Assembly: GCA_934402395.1 (NCBI GenBank)
Contig: CAKRTQ010000007.1
Location: forward strand, 52,257-116,256
Reading direction: 5' to 3'
Origin: an uncultured Eubacteriales bacterium
GTDB taxonomy: Bacteria; Bacillota; Clostridia; Oscillospirales; CAG-272
DNA: 64,000 nt
The translations under genes and the position numbers were made by a program. How positions within the stretch are numbered: position 1 is the first letter of the stretch; every line of letters starts with the position of its first letter. This document shows, in pieces, positions 25,005 to 34,487 of this stretch. The notes below the pieces were generated by a model. That model saw only the letters and a program-made list of their open reading frames with translations, did no database searches and was not told the DNA's origin.

Positions 25005-27038
25005 TTATTTTTCTGAATCGCCGGAGTCCTCTGCGCCGGGAGCGGCAGAGCCGTCGCTCTCCGCATCTCCGCCATTGCCGGAGTCGCCCGACTCATGCTT
25101 TTTCTCGGCGGCAGCCTTTTCGTCCGCCTCAGCCTGAACGCGGTTTGCCTCGGTACTGCGGCGTTTTTTGTCAGCCGCGATACCTTCAAGCTCCTCGGTG
25201 GTGGCGTCATGGTCCATCACGGCGCGGAACTGGTCGCCGTCCATCATTTCATGCTCAAGCAGATATTCGGCAATGAATTTCAGCTTGTCGGCATGATCGG
25301 TGAGGATCTTCTTTGCAGCTTCAAACGCTTCATCGATTATGCGATGCACCTCGGCGTCGATCTTTGCGGCAGTCTCATCCGAATAATCAGGCTGAGATGC
25401 AAAGTCTCTGCCAAGGAAGATATCGTCGCCGTGGCTCGTGCCGTAGCGGATCGGTCCGAGAACGTCGGACATACCGAGCTGCGTAACCATAGAATGAGCA
25501 ATGCTCGTGGCGCGCTGAATGTCATTGGATGCACCGCCGGAGAAATCTCCGAAGGTGAGCATTTCGGCTACACGACCGCCGAGCAGCCCCGCAATGCGCT
25601 CCTTGAGCTCCTGACGGTAAACGCTGAATTTGTCGGTCGTGGGGATTGACACCGTAACGCCGAGCGTCTGTCCGGCAGGAATTATCGAAATCATATGCAC
25701 GGGATCCTGCGTGGGCATATAGTAGCCGACAATGGCATGACCCGCCTCATGGTACGCCGTGTTGCGGCGTTCGCTTTCAAGCATTTTGCGCGACTTCTTC
25801 TGCGGACCGGTGAGAACCTTCATAAAGGCATCCTCGATATCCTGCATACCGATAAGGGACTTGCCGCGGCGGACGGCAAGCAGCGCCGCCTCGTTGAGCA
25901 GGTTGGCAAGATCGGCGCCGGTAAAGCCCGAGGTCGTCTTTGCTATAACGGAAAAGTCAACATCGTCCTCAAACTTCTTGTTGCGGGCGTGGACCTTGAG
26001 TATCTCCTCGCGTCCCTTGATATCGGGGTAGTTTACCGTTATCTGACGGTCAAAACGTCCGGGACGGAGCAGCGCGGGGTCAAGTATGTCGGGACGGTTT
26101 GTCGCCGCCATAACGATGATACCCTCATGCGAACCGAAGCCGTCCATTTCAACCAGGAGCTGGTTAAGCGTCTGCTCTCTCTCATCGTGACCGCCGCCGA
26201 GTCCGGCACCGCGGTGACGTCCCACAGCGTCTATCTCATCAATAAATACTATCGAAGCGGGTGACTTGCGTGCCGTTTCAAACAGGTCGCGTACGCGCGA
26301 CGCACCGACACCGACGTACATTTCAACAAAATCCGAGCCGGATATAGAGAAGAAAGGAACGTTCGCCTCGCCCGCCACTGCTTTAGCAAGCAGAGTTTTA
26401 CCGGTACCGGGAGGGCCCATCAAAAGGACGCCGTGCGGTATCTTGGCACCGAGCTTTGCGAATTTCTGCGGATCCTTGAGGAATTCCACTATCTCCTGAA
26501 GCTCTTCCTTTTCCTCATCGGCTCCCGCCACATCCTTGAATGTGACGCGGTCTTTTTCGTTCGTGTCGGCAGACGTTTTGACGCGCGCCTTGCCGAAGCT
26601 GTTCATTTTGCCGCCCTTGCCCGTCATCTGGTTGAGCATATAGAACCACATGGCGGCTATCACAACGATTAGCACCACATAGGGCAGAAGAGATATCCAC
26701 CACGGCCACACTGTTTCGGGCTCATATTCAAAATTCTCGATAATGCCCTTTTCGTACTGATCCAGTATCAGCCCGCCGAGGTCCTCGCGGAAATATTCAA
26801 CGTCCTTGAGGCGGTAGGAAACTGTTTTGCCGTCGGTGAGGCGCATGGTGATGACATCGTTTTTTGCCACCTTGAATTCCTTGACCTGCTCGTTTTTGAA
26901 GTAGGATACAACCGTGGCGTATGTCGCCCGGTCGTTTCCACTGCTGCCGAGAAGCCCCGAAACGACAAATATTATCACTGCGATAACTACGAAGTACAAA
27001 AGAATTATACGCAGATTGTTTGCTTGATTTCTTTTCAT
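25005..27038 (-). CDS. ftsH: ATP-dependent zinc metalloprotease FtsH
   Basis: 677 residues. Two membrane helices (about 10-28 and 113-135) flank a small extracytoplasmic domain; the AAA+ module follows with Walker A GPPGTGKT (208-215), Walker B IVFIDEIDA and the SRH region RPGRFDRQ. The M41 protease domain has HEAGHAIV near residue 430. It degrades misassembled membrane proteins and some regulators as a hexamer. The C-terminal ~45 residues are a low-complexity Ala/Glu/Ser/Gly tail. It follows hpt by 40 bp, keeping the classic tilS-hpt-ftsH order. No strong ribosome binding site is seen close to the ATG. Confidence 0.97.
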   Translation of the reverse strand: MKRNQANNLRIILLYFVVIAVIIFVVSGLLGSSGNDRATYATVVSYFKNEQVKEFKVAKNDVITMRLTDGKTVSYRLKDVEYFREDLGGLILDQYEKGIIENFEYEPETVWPWWISLLPYVVLIVVIAAMWFYMLNQMTGKGGKMNSFGKARVKTSADTNEKDRVTFKDVAGADEEKEELQEIVEFLKDPQKFAKLGAKIPHGVLLMGPPGTGKTLLAKAVAGEANVPFFSISGSDFVEMYVGVGASRVRDLFETARKSPASIVFIDEIDAVGRHRGAGLGGGHDEREQTLNQLLVEMDGFGSHEGIIVMAATNRPDILDPALLRPGRFDRQITVNYPDIKGREEILKVHARNKKFEDDVDFSVIAKTTSGFTGADLANLLNEAALLAVRRGKSLIGMQDIEDAFMKVLTGPQKKSRKMLESERRNTAYHEAGHAIVGYYMPTQDPVHMISIIPAGQTLGVTVSIPTTDKFSVYRQELKERIAGLLGGRVAEMLTFGDFSGGASNDIQRATSIAHSMVTQLGMSDVLGPIRYGTSHGDDIFLGRDFASQPDYSDETAAKIDAEVHRIIDEAFEAAKKILTDHADKLKFIAEYLLEHEMMDGDQFRAVMDHDATTEELEGIAADKKRRSTEANRVQAEADEKAAAEKKHESGDSGNGGDAESDGSAAPGAEDSGDSEK

Positions 27039-27078
27039 TCGGGAAAAATGCCTTTCTTTATTTTATCCTTGTGCGGGG

Positions 27079-27627
27079 TCAGCTCTGATACACTTCCGGC
27101 TTCAGAACGCCAACAAACGGAAGCGTGCGGTAACGCTCGTCGTAGTCAAGCCCGTACCCGACCGCAAAAACATCGGGTATCTCGGTGCCGATGTATTTCG
27201 GGGTGTAATCGACCTGACGGCGCGAGGGCTTGTCGAGCATAGTGCAGCATTCCACACTGTTTGCGCCCTTGAGACGGAGATAATTTTCAAGGTAGCAAAG
27301 CGTTCTTCCGCTGTCCACAATATCCTCTACCACAACTATATCAATGTCCGAAAGGTCGCCGCGATGCAGATCGAGAAGGATATTTATTCTTCCCGTTGTC
27401 TGTGTGCCGGCGCCGTAGGAGGAGACCTTCATGAAGTCTATCTCCACCGGACGTTTGATTTTTTTCATAAGATCGCCCATAAAAACGACCGAGCCCTTGA
27501 GTATGCAGAGCAGCAGCAGCTTTTTGCCGCTGTCGCGGTAGTCGCGGTCGATCTCATCCGCTATTCTGGTCGTTATCGCGTCTATCTGTTCCTCGGTAAC
27601 GAGTTTGTACGCAATGTCGTTTATCAC
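27079..27627 (-). CDS. hpt: Hypoxanthine phosphoribosyltransferase
   Basis: 182 residues. The PRPP-binding loop VVVEDIVDSGRTL is intact, and LKGSVVFMGDL and DVFAVGYGLDYDERYR match Hpt enzymes. It salvages hypoxanthine and guanine to IMP and GMP in the cytosol. The ATG overlaps the tilS stop by 4 bp, suggesting coupled translation. Confidence 0.96.
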   Translation of the reverse strand: MINDIAYKLVTEEQIDAITTRIADEIDRDYRDSGKKLLLLCILKGSVVFMGDLMKKIKRPVEIDFMKVSSYGAGTQTTGRINILLDLHRGDLSDIDIVVVEDIVDSGRTLCYLENYLRLKGANSVECCTMLDKPSRRQVDYTPKYIGTEIPDVFAVGYGLDYDERYRTLPFVGVLKPEVYQS

Positions 27628-29060
27628 TTGATATTGTCCTCCGGATATCCGTAAGTTTTAGTATCCTCCGCAAGCCGCACCGCAACAGTCATTCCCACAG
27701 TGCCGTCGCGTGCGGCAGCGCCGTCACGCGCTCCGACAAAAGGGACCCACAGCACGCCGTCGCCGTCGCATATCACCGGAAGCGCCGCGCGCAGCTCTTC
27801 GGGAATTTTTTTGTCGCAGTACAGTTTTTTGAGGCTCTTATGCATTCCGCCCTGCAATATCCTGTCTCCGGGACGGCGCGGGCGCGCATATAAAGCTCCT
27901 TTAATTCTATCAGCATAAAGATGCGCCTTTGTAGATACTTTGTAAATTATATTTATATTTTTGAAACTGTCATCCGGCATGACGCCGATAACGACCTCAA
28001 ATCCGCCCGGCAGGCGTGTTATGCCCTCCGCGAGAGGATATATTCCGTCCGGCAGTGCACGCTTCGTATTCACGTCCGCCCCGAAGCAAAACGACAGCCT
28101 GCCGCCGGAGAGGGTACAGACTATTCCGCCCGGCATCGATATCTGTTTTTTTTCGTCCGAGCCGAGTATTGACAGCACCGCGGATATATGCCCTTCCTCT
28201 GCCATCGTTCCGCCCGCATCGGTATACATCCGGCTGACGACGCGCGCGGCGACCGGACGCGCCAATCCGGCAAGCCGTGCGGCGGGTACGGACCCGTCAC
28301 GGCATTCGGCGGAAACAAATCCGTCGGCAAGCGAATCAAGATATGCGCAGTCGGCGCGCAGATTTGCCGCAAGCCGCGCTGCGGCAGCCGCAGCAGCCGG
28401 ATTTATCGCCAGCAGCTCGGGAAGCACACGGGCGCGCAGCCGGTTGCGCGAATATTCCACATTCGAATTTGTTGAATCAAAAACAAATCCGATATTCCCC
28501 GCACGGCAGTATTCAAGCACCTCCGCCTTCGTCATGCCGAGTATCGGACGTACAGCCAGCCTGCCGCCGCCAAGTGCGCGCACCGGCGGTATCCCGCACA
28601 TTCCGCGCGCACCGCACCCCCGTGCAAGGCGAAGCAGCATGGTCTCAAGGTTATCATCGGCGTTATGCGCCGTTGCCAGCAGGCGGATGCCGCGCTCGCT
28701 CATCACACGTCCGAAAAACGCATATCTCTCGCGCCGCGCAGCTTCTTCAAGTCCCTCTCCGTGCCTGCGTGCCGAAGCCGGAACATCCACGTGCTCAATA
28801 TGCACGGGAACGCCGTAACGTTCAGCCGCACGGGCACAGAAAAGTGCGTCTCTCTCAGCCTCGGCTCCGCGGATCATATGGTCAAGATGCGCGCATTCTA
28901 CCGAAAAGCCGCCGCGTATTAGCAAATCAAGCAGAGCGGACGAGTCCGCGCCGCCCGAAAATGCAAGAAGTATGCGCTCGCCTTTTTCCATGTGCGTGAG
29001 CAGGTCGGGCGGAGTATATCCCGCAGCCAAAGGCTGCCGGGATGCTTTTTTTTCACTCAT
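27624..29060 (-). CDS. tilS: tRNA(Ile)-lysidine synthetase
   Basis: 478 residues. LLAFSGGADSSALLDLL (about 31-47) is the PP-loop, and TAHNADDNLETMLLRLARG is the family's second signature. A C-terminal TilS domain (RRPGDRILQGGMHKSLKKL) binds the tRNA. The enzyme converts C34 of tRNA-Ile(CAU) to lysidine using ATP and lysine. It lies 10 bp after dnaB and overlaps hpt. Confidence 0.95.
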   Translation of the reverse strand: MSEKKASRQPLAAGYTPPDLLTHMEKGERILLAFSGGADSSALLDLLIRGGFSVECAHLDHMIRGAEAERDALFCARAAERYGVPVHIEHVDVPASARRHGEGLEEAARRERYAFFGRVMSERGIRLLATAHNADDNLETMLLRLARGCGARGMCGIPPVRALGGGRLAVRPILGMTKAEVLEYCRAGNIGFVFDSTNSNVEYSRNRLRARVLPELLAINPAAAAAAARLAANLRADCAYLDSLADGFVSAECRDGSVPAARLAGLARPVAARVVSRMYTDAGGTMAEEGHISAVLSILGSDEKKQISMPGGIVCTLSGGRLSFCFGADVNTKRALPDGIYPLAEGITRLPGGFEVVIGVMPDDSFKNINIIYKVSTKAHLYADRIKGALYARPRRPGDRILQGGMHKSLKKLYCDKKIPEELRAALPVICDGDGVLWVPFVGARDGAAARDGTVGMTVAVRLAEDTKTYGYPEDNIK

Positions 29061-29070
29061 TTTTACGTTA

Positions 29071-30435
29071 TCAGTAGCCTGCGGGAGGCTCGGGAGCGTT
29101 ATTTTCGATCCCCCTGAAGAGCGTGTATGTGCCGCTCCAGCTCAGCTTGACCGATCCCGTTGAACCGTGACGGTTCTTTGCCACTATACATTCAACGATA
29201 TCAATGCTGTTTTTGTCGGGTCCGGCTTCCTCGTCGGTCTTGTAGTATTCGTCGCGGTAGATGAAAAGCACGGTATCGGCATCCTGCTCGATCGATCCCG
29301 AGTCGCGAAGGTCCGAAAGCATCGGCTTTTTGACCTGTCTCGATTCGGGTCCGCGCGAAAGCTGAGCGCAGCAGATGACGGGAACGTTCAGCTCCTTTGC
29401 CATCAGCTTCATGCCGCGCGTGATCTCGGCGACCTCCTGCACGCGGTTGTCGTTGTGACTGTCGCCCTGCATGAGCTGAAGGTAGTCTATGACGACAAGA
29501 CCGATGTCGCCCTCGCGGCGAAGCTTTGCTTTCATTCCCGTGACCGTGATACCGGGCGTGTCGTCGATCAGTATGCGGCTGCCGCTGAGCCTGTCCACTG
29601 CACCGGCAAGACGCGTCCAGTCGTCGTCGGTGATATTGCCGGTCCTCAGCGCATATGAGCTTACCAGCGCCTCGCTTGACAGCATACGCGTTGCGAGCTG
29701 CGCCGCCGACATTTCAAGCGAAAATATCGCTACCTTTTTCTTGGTTTTGAGAGCAACGTTTGTCGCTATATTCATGGCAAAACTTGTTTTACCCATACCG
29801 GGTCTGCCGCCGACAAGAATAAGGTCCGAATTGCCCATGCCCGCCAGGACCTCGTCAAGGTCCGAGAAGCCGGTCTTGGTCCCCTGCGACGCCTCGGGAT
29901 CGGTCTGCAGCTGATGAAGATGCTCGTATACTTCCCAGAGCACCTTGTTTATGCTGACAAAGCAGCGGTCGTCGCGCCCCTGCGCGATCGAATATATCTT
30001 GTTGCCGGCATAGTCAAGCAGATTTCCAACCTCGTCCTGCTCCGAATACGCACGCTCGGCAATATCCTCGCCCGCCTCCACAAGACGGCGCAAAAGGCTT
30101 TTTTCCTTGACTATCTTTGCGTAATCCCGGATGTTCAGCGCCGTCGGAACGCTGTCGATGAGCATTTTTATATAGCCCTCGCCGCCCGACTTGTCATACA
30201 CGCCGTCGCGCACAAGATCGTCGATGAGCGTTACAACATCTATCTGATTGCTGGTAGCAAAAAGGCGCAGCATCGCTGCAAAGATATGCTGATGCTCGGT
30301 GACGTAAAAATCACTGTCGGTAACGCTGTCCGCAATATTTCTTATTGATTCCGGGTCGATGAGCACCGAGCCGAGAAGGGCCTGCTCGGCGATCATCGAA
30401 TGCGGCATTTTTTTTGTGATGTCGTTATCCGTCAT
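29071..30435 (-). CDS. dnaB: Replicative DNA helicase DnaB
   Basis: 454 residues. The N-terminal DnaB domain (PHSMIAEQALLGSVL) is followed by the RecA-like helicase core with GGRPGMGKT (209-217), VIDYLQLM, and DLRDSGSIEQDAD. It unwinds DNA at the replication fork as a hexamer. No intein is present. The ATG shares a base with the rplI stop, an order common in Bacillota. Confidence 0.97.
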   Translation of the reverse strand: MTDNDITKKMPHSMIAEQALLGSVLIDPESIRNIADSVTDSDFYVTEHQHIFAAMLRLFATSNQIDVVTLIDDLVRDGVYDKSGGEGYIKMLIDSVPTALNIRDYAKIVKEKSLLRRLVEAGEDIAERAYSEQDEVGNLLDYAGNKIYSIAQGRDDRCFVSINKVLWEVYEHLHQLQTDPEASQGTKTGFSDLDEVLAGMGNSDLILVGGRPGMGKTSFAMNIATNVALKTKKKVAIFSLEMSAAQLATRMLSSEALVSSYALRTGNITDDDWTRLAGAVDRLSGSRILIDDTPGITVTGMKAKLRREGDIGLVVIDYLQLMQGDSHNDNRVQEVAEITRGMKLMAKELNVPVICCAQLSRGPESRQVKKPMLSDLRDSGSIEQDADTVLFIYRDEYYKTDEEAGPDKNSIDIVECIVAKNRHGSTGSVKLSWSGTYTLFRGIENNAPEPPAGY

Positions 30436-30881
30436 TATTTTTTACAAACAAGAATGTTCACTTTACCTTCGATATCGGCATACAGCTTGGCTGTGACCGT
30501 GTATGCGCCGTACGCCTTTATCGGATCGCCCATCGAAAGGCGGCGGCGGTCAACGGTTATTCCGTGCTGCGCCTCAAGCGCCTCGGCGATATCCTTGGCT
30601 GTGACCGCGCCGTAAAGTCTTTCATCGGCACCGGACGACGCATAGATCTTGACCTGCACACCCGCAAGTGCCTCGGCAGTCTTCTGCGCCTCTGCACGTT
30701 CGACCTCTATACGGTGCTTTTCAGATGCCTCGCGGTTCTTTATTTCGTTCAGCACCTTGGCATCGGCAGGCACTGCCAGCTTCTGAGGAAACAGAAAGTT
30801 GCGCGCGTATCCGTCGGATACATTCACGAGCTGATCCTTTTTGCCCTGTCCCTTGACATCCTTTGTAAGTATGACCTTCAT
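30435..30881 (-). CDS. rplI: 50S ribosomal protein L9
   Basis: 148 residues, the normal length. It has the N-terminal signature MKVILTKDVKGQGKKDQLVNV...GYARNFLFP and the long linking helix, then the C-terminal rRNA-binding domain. It binds 23S rRNA and helps reading-frame maintenance. It sits between gdpP and dnaB. Confidence 0.97.
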   Translation of the reverse strand: MKVILTKDVKGQGKKDQLVNVSDGYARNFLFPQKLAVPADAKVLNEIKNREASEKHRIEVERAEAQKTAEALAGVQVKIYASSGADERLYGAVTAKDIAEALEAQHGITVDRRRLSMGDPIKAYGAYTVTAKLYADIEGKVNILVCKK

Positions 30882-30921
30882 TGTATTTATCCTCTTTTCT
30901 GAATTATTGTACTGTTTACGG

Positions 30922-32988
30922 TCAGCCGATATAATCGTCTATCGCGACCTTGAGATTTTGCAGAACATCCTTTATATCTGTTCCCCGCACCTGCGCGCCC
31001 GCAGCGTCGAAGTGACCGCCGCCGCCAAGCTGTTCAAGCACGAGCTGTACATTCACGCTGCCGTCCGACCTTGCGGAGATCATGACCTCGCCGTCGGTCT
31101 CAAGCAGCACGAACGCCGCCGATATCCCGCGCACGGTCAGCATCTTGTCCGCCGCTTTGGACGCCGTGACGCGGTCCGCCGAGCGCGCCGCAGCCAACGC
31201 CGCGATGTCGTCGGGATCAACCTCCGCCGCAGTACCGCGTCCGACCGCTATCGCAATGCGTGAACGGTATATCCTCATCTCGGAGCCGAGCTTTGACTCG
31301 GTGATATAGCTGGCAATGTCCTCGCGGAAGAAGCTGCGCGCGATCTCGGAGCTTGCTCCGCACTCACGCAGGAAGAGCGCGGCGGAGAATGTGCGCGCCG
31401 TTGTGGAACGCGTGAAATCCTGCGTATCCACCATAATACCGGCAAGCATTATATCCGCCTCGCGCCGTGAAAGCCCCGATGTGCCGGTGCCGGGCTGACC
31501 GACGCCGGAGAATTCAAGCATTTCGGCAACGATCTCGCAAGCAGAGGAAGCCGAAGGTTCTATATAAGCAAACTCCGGAGCGTTTGCAAATTCTCCCGCC
31601 TTGCGGTGATGGTCTATTATCACGGTGCGGAAGGCGTTGGACGCTATCTCCGGCGATTCGCATATCGCAAGATTGTTCACATCGGTGATGATGACGAGCG
31701 TATCCGAGCGTATCATGTCAAGCCCGTCCGAGGCATCGATGAACAGCTCGCGTCCGTCGTCGGCAAGCTCGCTGCGCAACCCTTCTGTGCAGACGCGGAA
31801 ATTGCGGTTGGAGCGATCAACGACTATCCTCACATCATCGGTGAAGAGCGATGCGATTCGGGCAAGTCCGACAGATGCGCCGATGCAGTCGAAGTCGGGA
31901 TTCTTATGTCCCATTATAATAACGTTCCCGGTCCCCGTGAGGCATTTCGCAAGCATTTCATAAGCCATGCGCGAATCCACCTTGGTGCTCTCGCGCACGC
32001 TCTTGGTCCTGCCGCCGAAGTAATTGTATACGTTCCTGTCCTTGTCGCGCGTCAGTATGACGACCTGATCTCCGCCGCGCTGAAGTGCGGTCTCAAGCGC
32101 CGCCGCCGCTTCTTTTTCGCGTTCGGCGACCGTGGCGCCGCAAACGGAAATACCGATCGATACCGTTATCGGCAAGCCGGAATCGCCTACCTTTACGGCT
32201 CTTATGTCGTCAAGCACGCTGAATTTATCAGCCAGTGCAGCCTTCATGCGGTTCTGCGGGAATACAACGAGAAATTTGTCTCTGTCATACTCGCGCATAA
32301 CGCCGTCCATGCCCTCGACCCACGCGCGGAGGATCTCCTCGGCGCGGTTTGCCGACTCACGGTAAGAAACGCGCGCGTATTTTGCAAGCTCTTCAAGATT
32401 GTCAAGCGTCATATACGCGATCACGGCAAGTTCATCCTCGGCGCGCGACACGGCAGCCTCAAGTGCGCCGAGCGGCTCGAGCATGACAAAATAATAACTG
32501 CGCTCCCGGGTCTTCATATCGTAGGCGCGCGCCATATACGGCTCGTTGCCGATGACCACACGCGCCCCGTCGCGTTCCGCCGCCGCTATTGCGGAAAGCG
32601 GCAGAGCCGATATCGAATCAAACGCTCGCCCCGCCAGCGTTTCGGTGCTTCCCGCCGCCGACTGAGCGCGGGCGTTCGCCCACACGATCTTTCCCTCCGC
32701 CGTTGCTATCACGATGGGCTGGGAAACGTCACGCAGGGTAGATGTTATCATACTGCCGATGGAATCCCACTCGCGCTCGCTTATGCGCAAAGACGAATTC
32801 GGGCGCGAAATGATATATGCCACCGCAAGAGCCAGACAGTATACTGCCAGAAAAATAAGCGTTGCCGGAAAAGCGGGGATATCCGTGAACACGGATATTA
32901 CCGTGAGCGCGGCAAGAAAGAGCGCGCCCGCGACGGCACAGATAATGAGAGGCAGATTTTCTTTTGTTCGTTTTTCGGGTTCGGACAT
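30922..32988 (-). CDS. gdpP: Cyclic-di-AMP phosphodiesterase GdpP
   Basis: 688 residues in the GdpP order: two membrane helices (about 13-60), a PAS-like domain (~85-150), a degenerate GGDEF domain (~170-310), then a DHH domain with GHKNPDFDCIGAS and IIDHHRK, and a DHHA1 domain with GGGGHFDAAGAQV. The DHH/DHHA1 pair hydrolyses c-di-AMP to pApA, controlling cell-wall and potassium homeostasis. The DHH metal ligands look intact. It lies 39 bp after the YybS-like gene and 40 bp before rplI, the conserved Bacillota arrangement. Confidence 0.94.
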   Translation of the reverse strand: MSEPEKRTKENLPLIICAVAGALFLAALTVISVFTDIPAFPATLIFLAVYCLALAVAYIISRPNSSLRISEREWDSIGSMITSTLRDVSQPIVIATAEGKIVWANARAQSAAGSTETLAGRAFDSISALPLSAIAAAERDGARVVIGNEPYMARAYDMKTRERSYYFVMLEPLGALEAAVSRAEDELAVIAYMTLDNLEELAKYARVSYRESANRAEEILRAWVEGMDGVMREYDRDKFLVVFPQNRMKAALADKFSVLDDIRAVKVGDSGLPITVSIGISVCGATVAEREKEAAAALETALQRGGDQVVILTRDKDRNVYNYFGGRTKSVRESTKVDSRMAYEMLAKCLTGTGNVIIMGHKNPDFDCIGASVGLARIASLFTDDVRIVVDRSNRNFRVCTEGLRSELADDGRELFIDASDGLDMIRSDTLVIITDVNNLAICESPEIASNAFRTVIIDHHRKAGEFANAPEFAYIEPSASSACEIVAEMLEFSGVGQPGTGTSGLSRREADIMLAGIMVDTQDFTRSTTARTFSAALFLRECGASSEIARSFFREDIASYITESKLGSEMRIYRSRIAIAVGRGTAAEVDPDDIAALAAARSADRVTASKAADKMLTVRGISAAFVLLETDGEVMISARSDGSVNVQLVLEQLGGGGHFDAAGAQVRGTDIKDVLQNLKVAIDDYIG

Positions 32989-33027
32989 TTATTTCACCGT
33001 ACCTTTCACCGTAATTGATGCCGCACC

Positions 33028-34194
33028 TTAACCGGCGCGGTTTCGGACAGAGCGGTATATAGGAAGCACAAAGCACAGGACCGTGCCGAATGCGGAAAAA
33101 ACGCTTATTCCCTGCCAGCCGGCAAAAATGACAGACAGCGCGGCGGCAACGATCATAGCGGTACCGAGACCGGCGAGCCCCGCGCGGCGTGCCATACCGC
33201 GCGCCCAGGATATAGCAAATACCGCAAGCGGCAAAGACATTGCAAGCATGATGTTTTCGGCGGCTGCTGCGGAAATACTGCCGGTATCGACCGAAACATC
33301 CCCGCCCGACGCAGCGATATATGTCAGGACAGCCGCAACATAAACGAGCCCGCCCACGGGAGAGATAATATATCTTGCTTCCGCATTTGTAAATTCGGGC
33401 GGTTCAAGCTCAAAGCCGCGGAAAAGCGCGCCGCACACCGACATAGCGAAAAACGCTGTCACCTCCGCCGCCGCAGCCAGAATGCCCGGAAGCATACATA
33501 TGACCGTATCGACGTACTGTGTGACCGCTCCCGTACCCGCCTCGATACCCGAAGCGGCGTATGCCGCCGTCACGCGGCGGATGAACTCACCGCGCAGCGC
33601 CGCGACAAGTCCGCTCACATCCGACACGCCCTCGGGTATGCCGAACTCCGGTGAAAACGCAAGGAACAGCCCGCCGAAAACAACAGCCGACAGCACCGCC
33701 GCGAGCGCGGTGCATCCTACGGCAACGCCGACGGTTGAGCGCGGATAGATTGCACCGAGCACCAGCACGGCGGGGATGACCGCCGCACCGAGGAAAGCTC
33801 CCGCAGCACCCTGCATCACCGCACCGCAGACCACGGCAAGCACAGAGGCTATGCCGAAGGCAAGTCTGCTCACGCGGAGAAGAAACGCCCCCGCGCCTAT
33901 TGCCGCGCATATTCCGAGATAAAACGCAGACACAGCGAACCTTCCGGTAAAGAGCACGAACAGGTATGCGGGAATGATGATCCCCGCCACCGTTGCCCGT
34001 TCGCGGGCAAAAAAGCCGATGAATATCGCCGCTCCCATCATAAACACGCCGGCGGCGACCTCGTGCCCGAAGGAGCAACAGGAAAGCACGCCTGCCAGAA
34101 ATCCCGCTGTGTTGAGGATAAGCCACGGAACGGACGTTTTGCCGGCAGTGTCCACCGTGATATCTTCATTATTTTTTTCTTTTACGTCTGCCAC
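33028..34194 (-). CDS. YybS-like DUF2232 membrane protein
   Basis: 388 residues with about ten Ala/Gly-rich hydrophobic segments. It matches the DUF2232/YybS family by topology and by its place directly upstream of gdpP-rplI-dnaB. The function is unknown. GTG at 34194 was chosen as start because AAGGAGG lies 8 bp upstream; the frame runs on to 34413 but overlaps the likely promoter. First gene of the operon. Confidence 0.75.
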   Translation of the reverse strand: MADVKEKNNEDITVDTAGKTSVPWLILNTAGFLAGVLSCCSFGHEVAAGVFMMGAAIFIGFFARERATVAGIIIPAYLFVLFTGRFAVSAFYLGICAAIGAGAFLLRVSRLAFGIASVLAVVCGAVMQGAAGAFLGAAVIPAVLVLGAIYPRSTVGVAVGCTALAAVLSAVVFGGLFLAFSPEFGIPEGVSDVSGLVAALRGEFIRRVTAAYAASGIEAGTGAVTQYVDTVICMLPGILAAAAEVTAFFAMSVCGALFRGFELEPPEFTNAEARYIISPVGGLVYVAAVLTYIAASGGDVSVDTGSISAAAAENIMLAMSLPLAVFAISWARGMARRAGLAGLGTAMIVAAALSVIFAGWQGISVFSAFGTVLCFVLPIYRSVRNRAG

Positions 34195-34247
34195 CCCCGG
34201 AGCCTCCTTCCGCAAGTTTTTCCGAAAAGGTAATTCTTCAGTATAAT

Positions 34248-34275
34248 AGTATATCATAAAAAACCGCAAAAGTAA
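34248..34275 (-). promoter_or_regulatory. Possible promoter of the yybS-gdpP-rplI-dnaB-tilS-hpt-ftsH operon
   Basis: On the minus strand TTACTT (34275-34270) and TATACT (34253-34248) are 16 bp apart, 54 bp upstream of the GTG start. The -35 is poor; a second TATACT overlaps at 34245-34240. Confidence 0.4.
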
Positions 34276-34376
34276 ATATCTTTGCCGAAAAACAAAGCCG
34301 GCGGGACAAATACGGGCGGCAGTGCGTGTGAAATAATATTTTTTCGTATTTCTGCATCCTTTTACGCTCAAACCTC

Positions 34377-34405
34377 TTGACAAAGCGTTCTTTTGATGGT
34401 ATAAT
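34377..34405 (+). promoter_or_regulatory. Sigma-A promoter of the SPFH gene
   Basis: TTGACA (34377-34382), a 17-bp spacer and TATAAT (34400-34405) form a perfect consensus. Confidence 0.85.
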
Positions 34406-34487
34406 ATAGTCACAACAAAACATGATGACCCGTGCGGTCCCGATACCGCGCGGAAACACTATAAAAATATGAAAGGATGGTTTTATC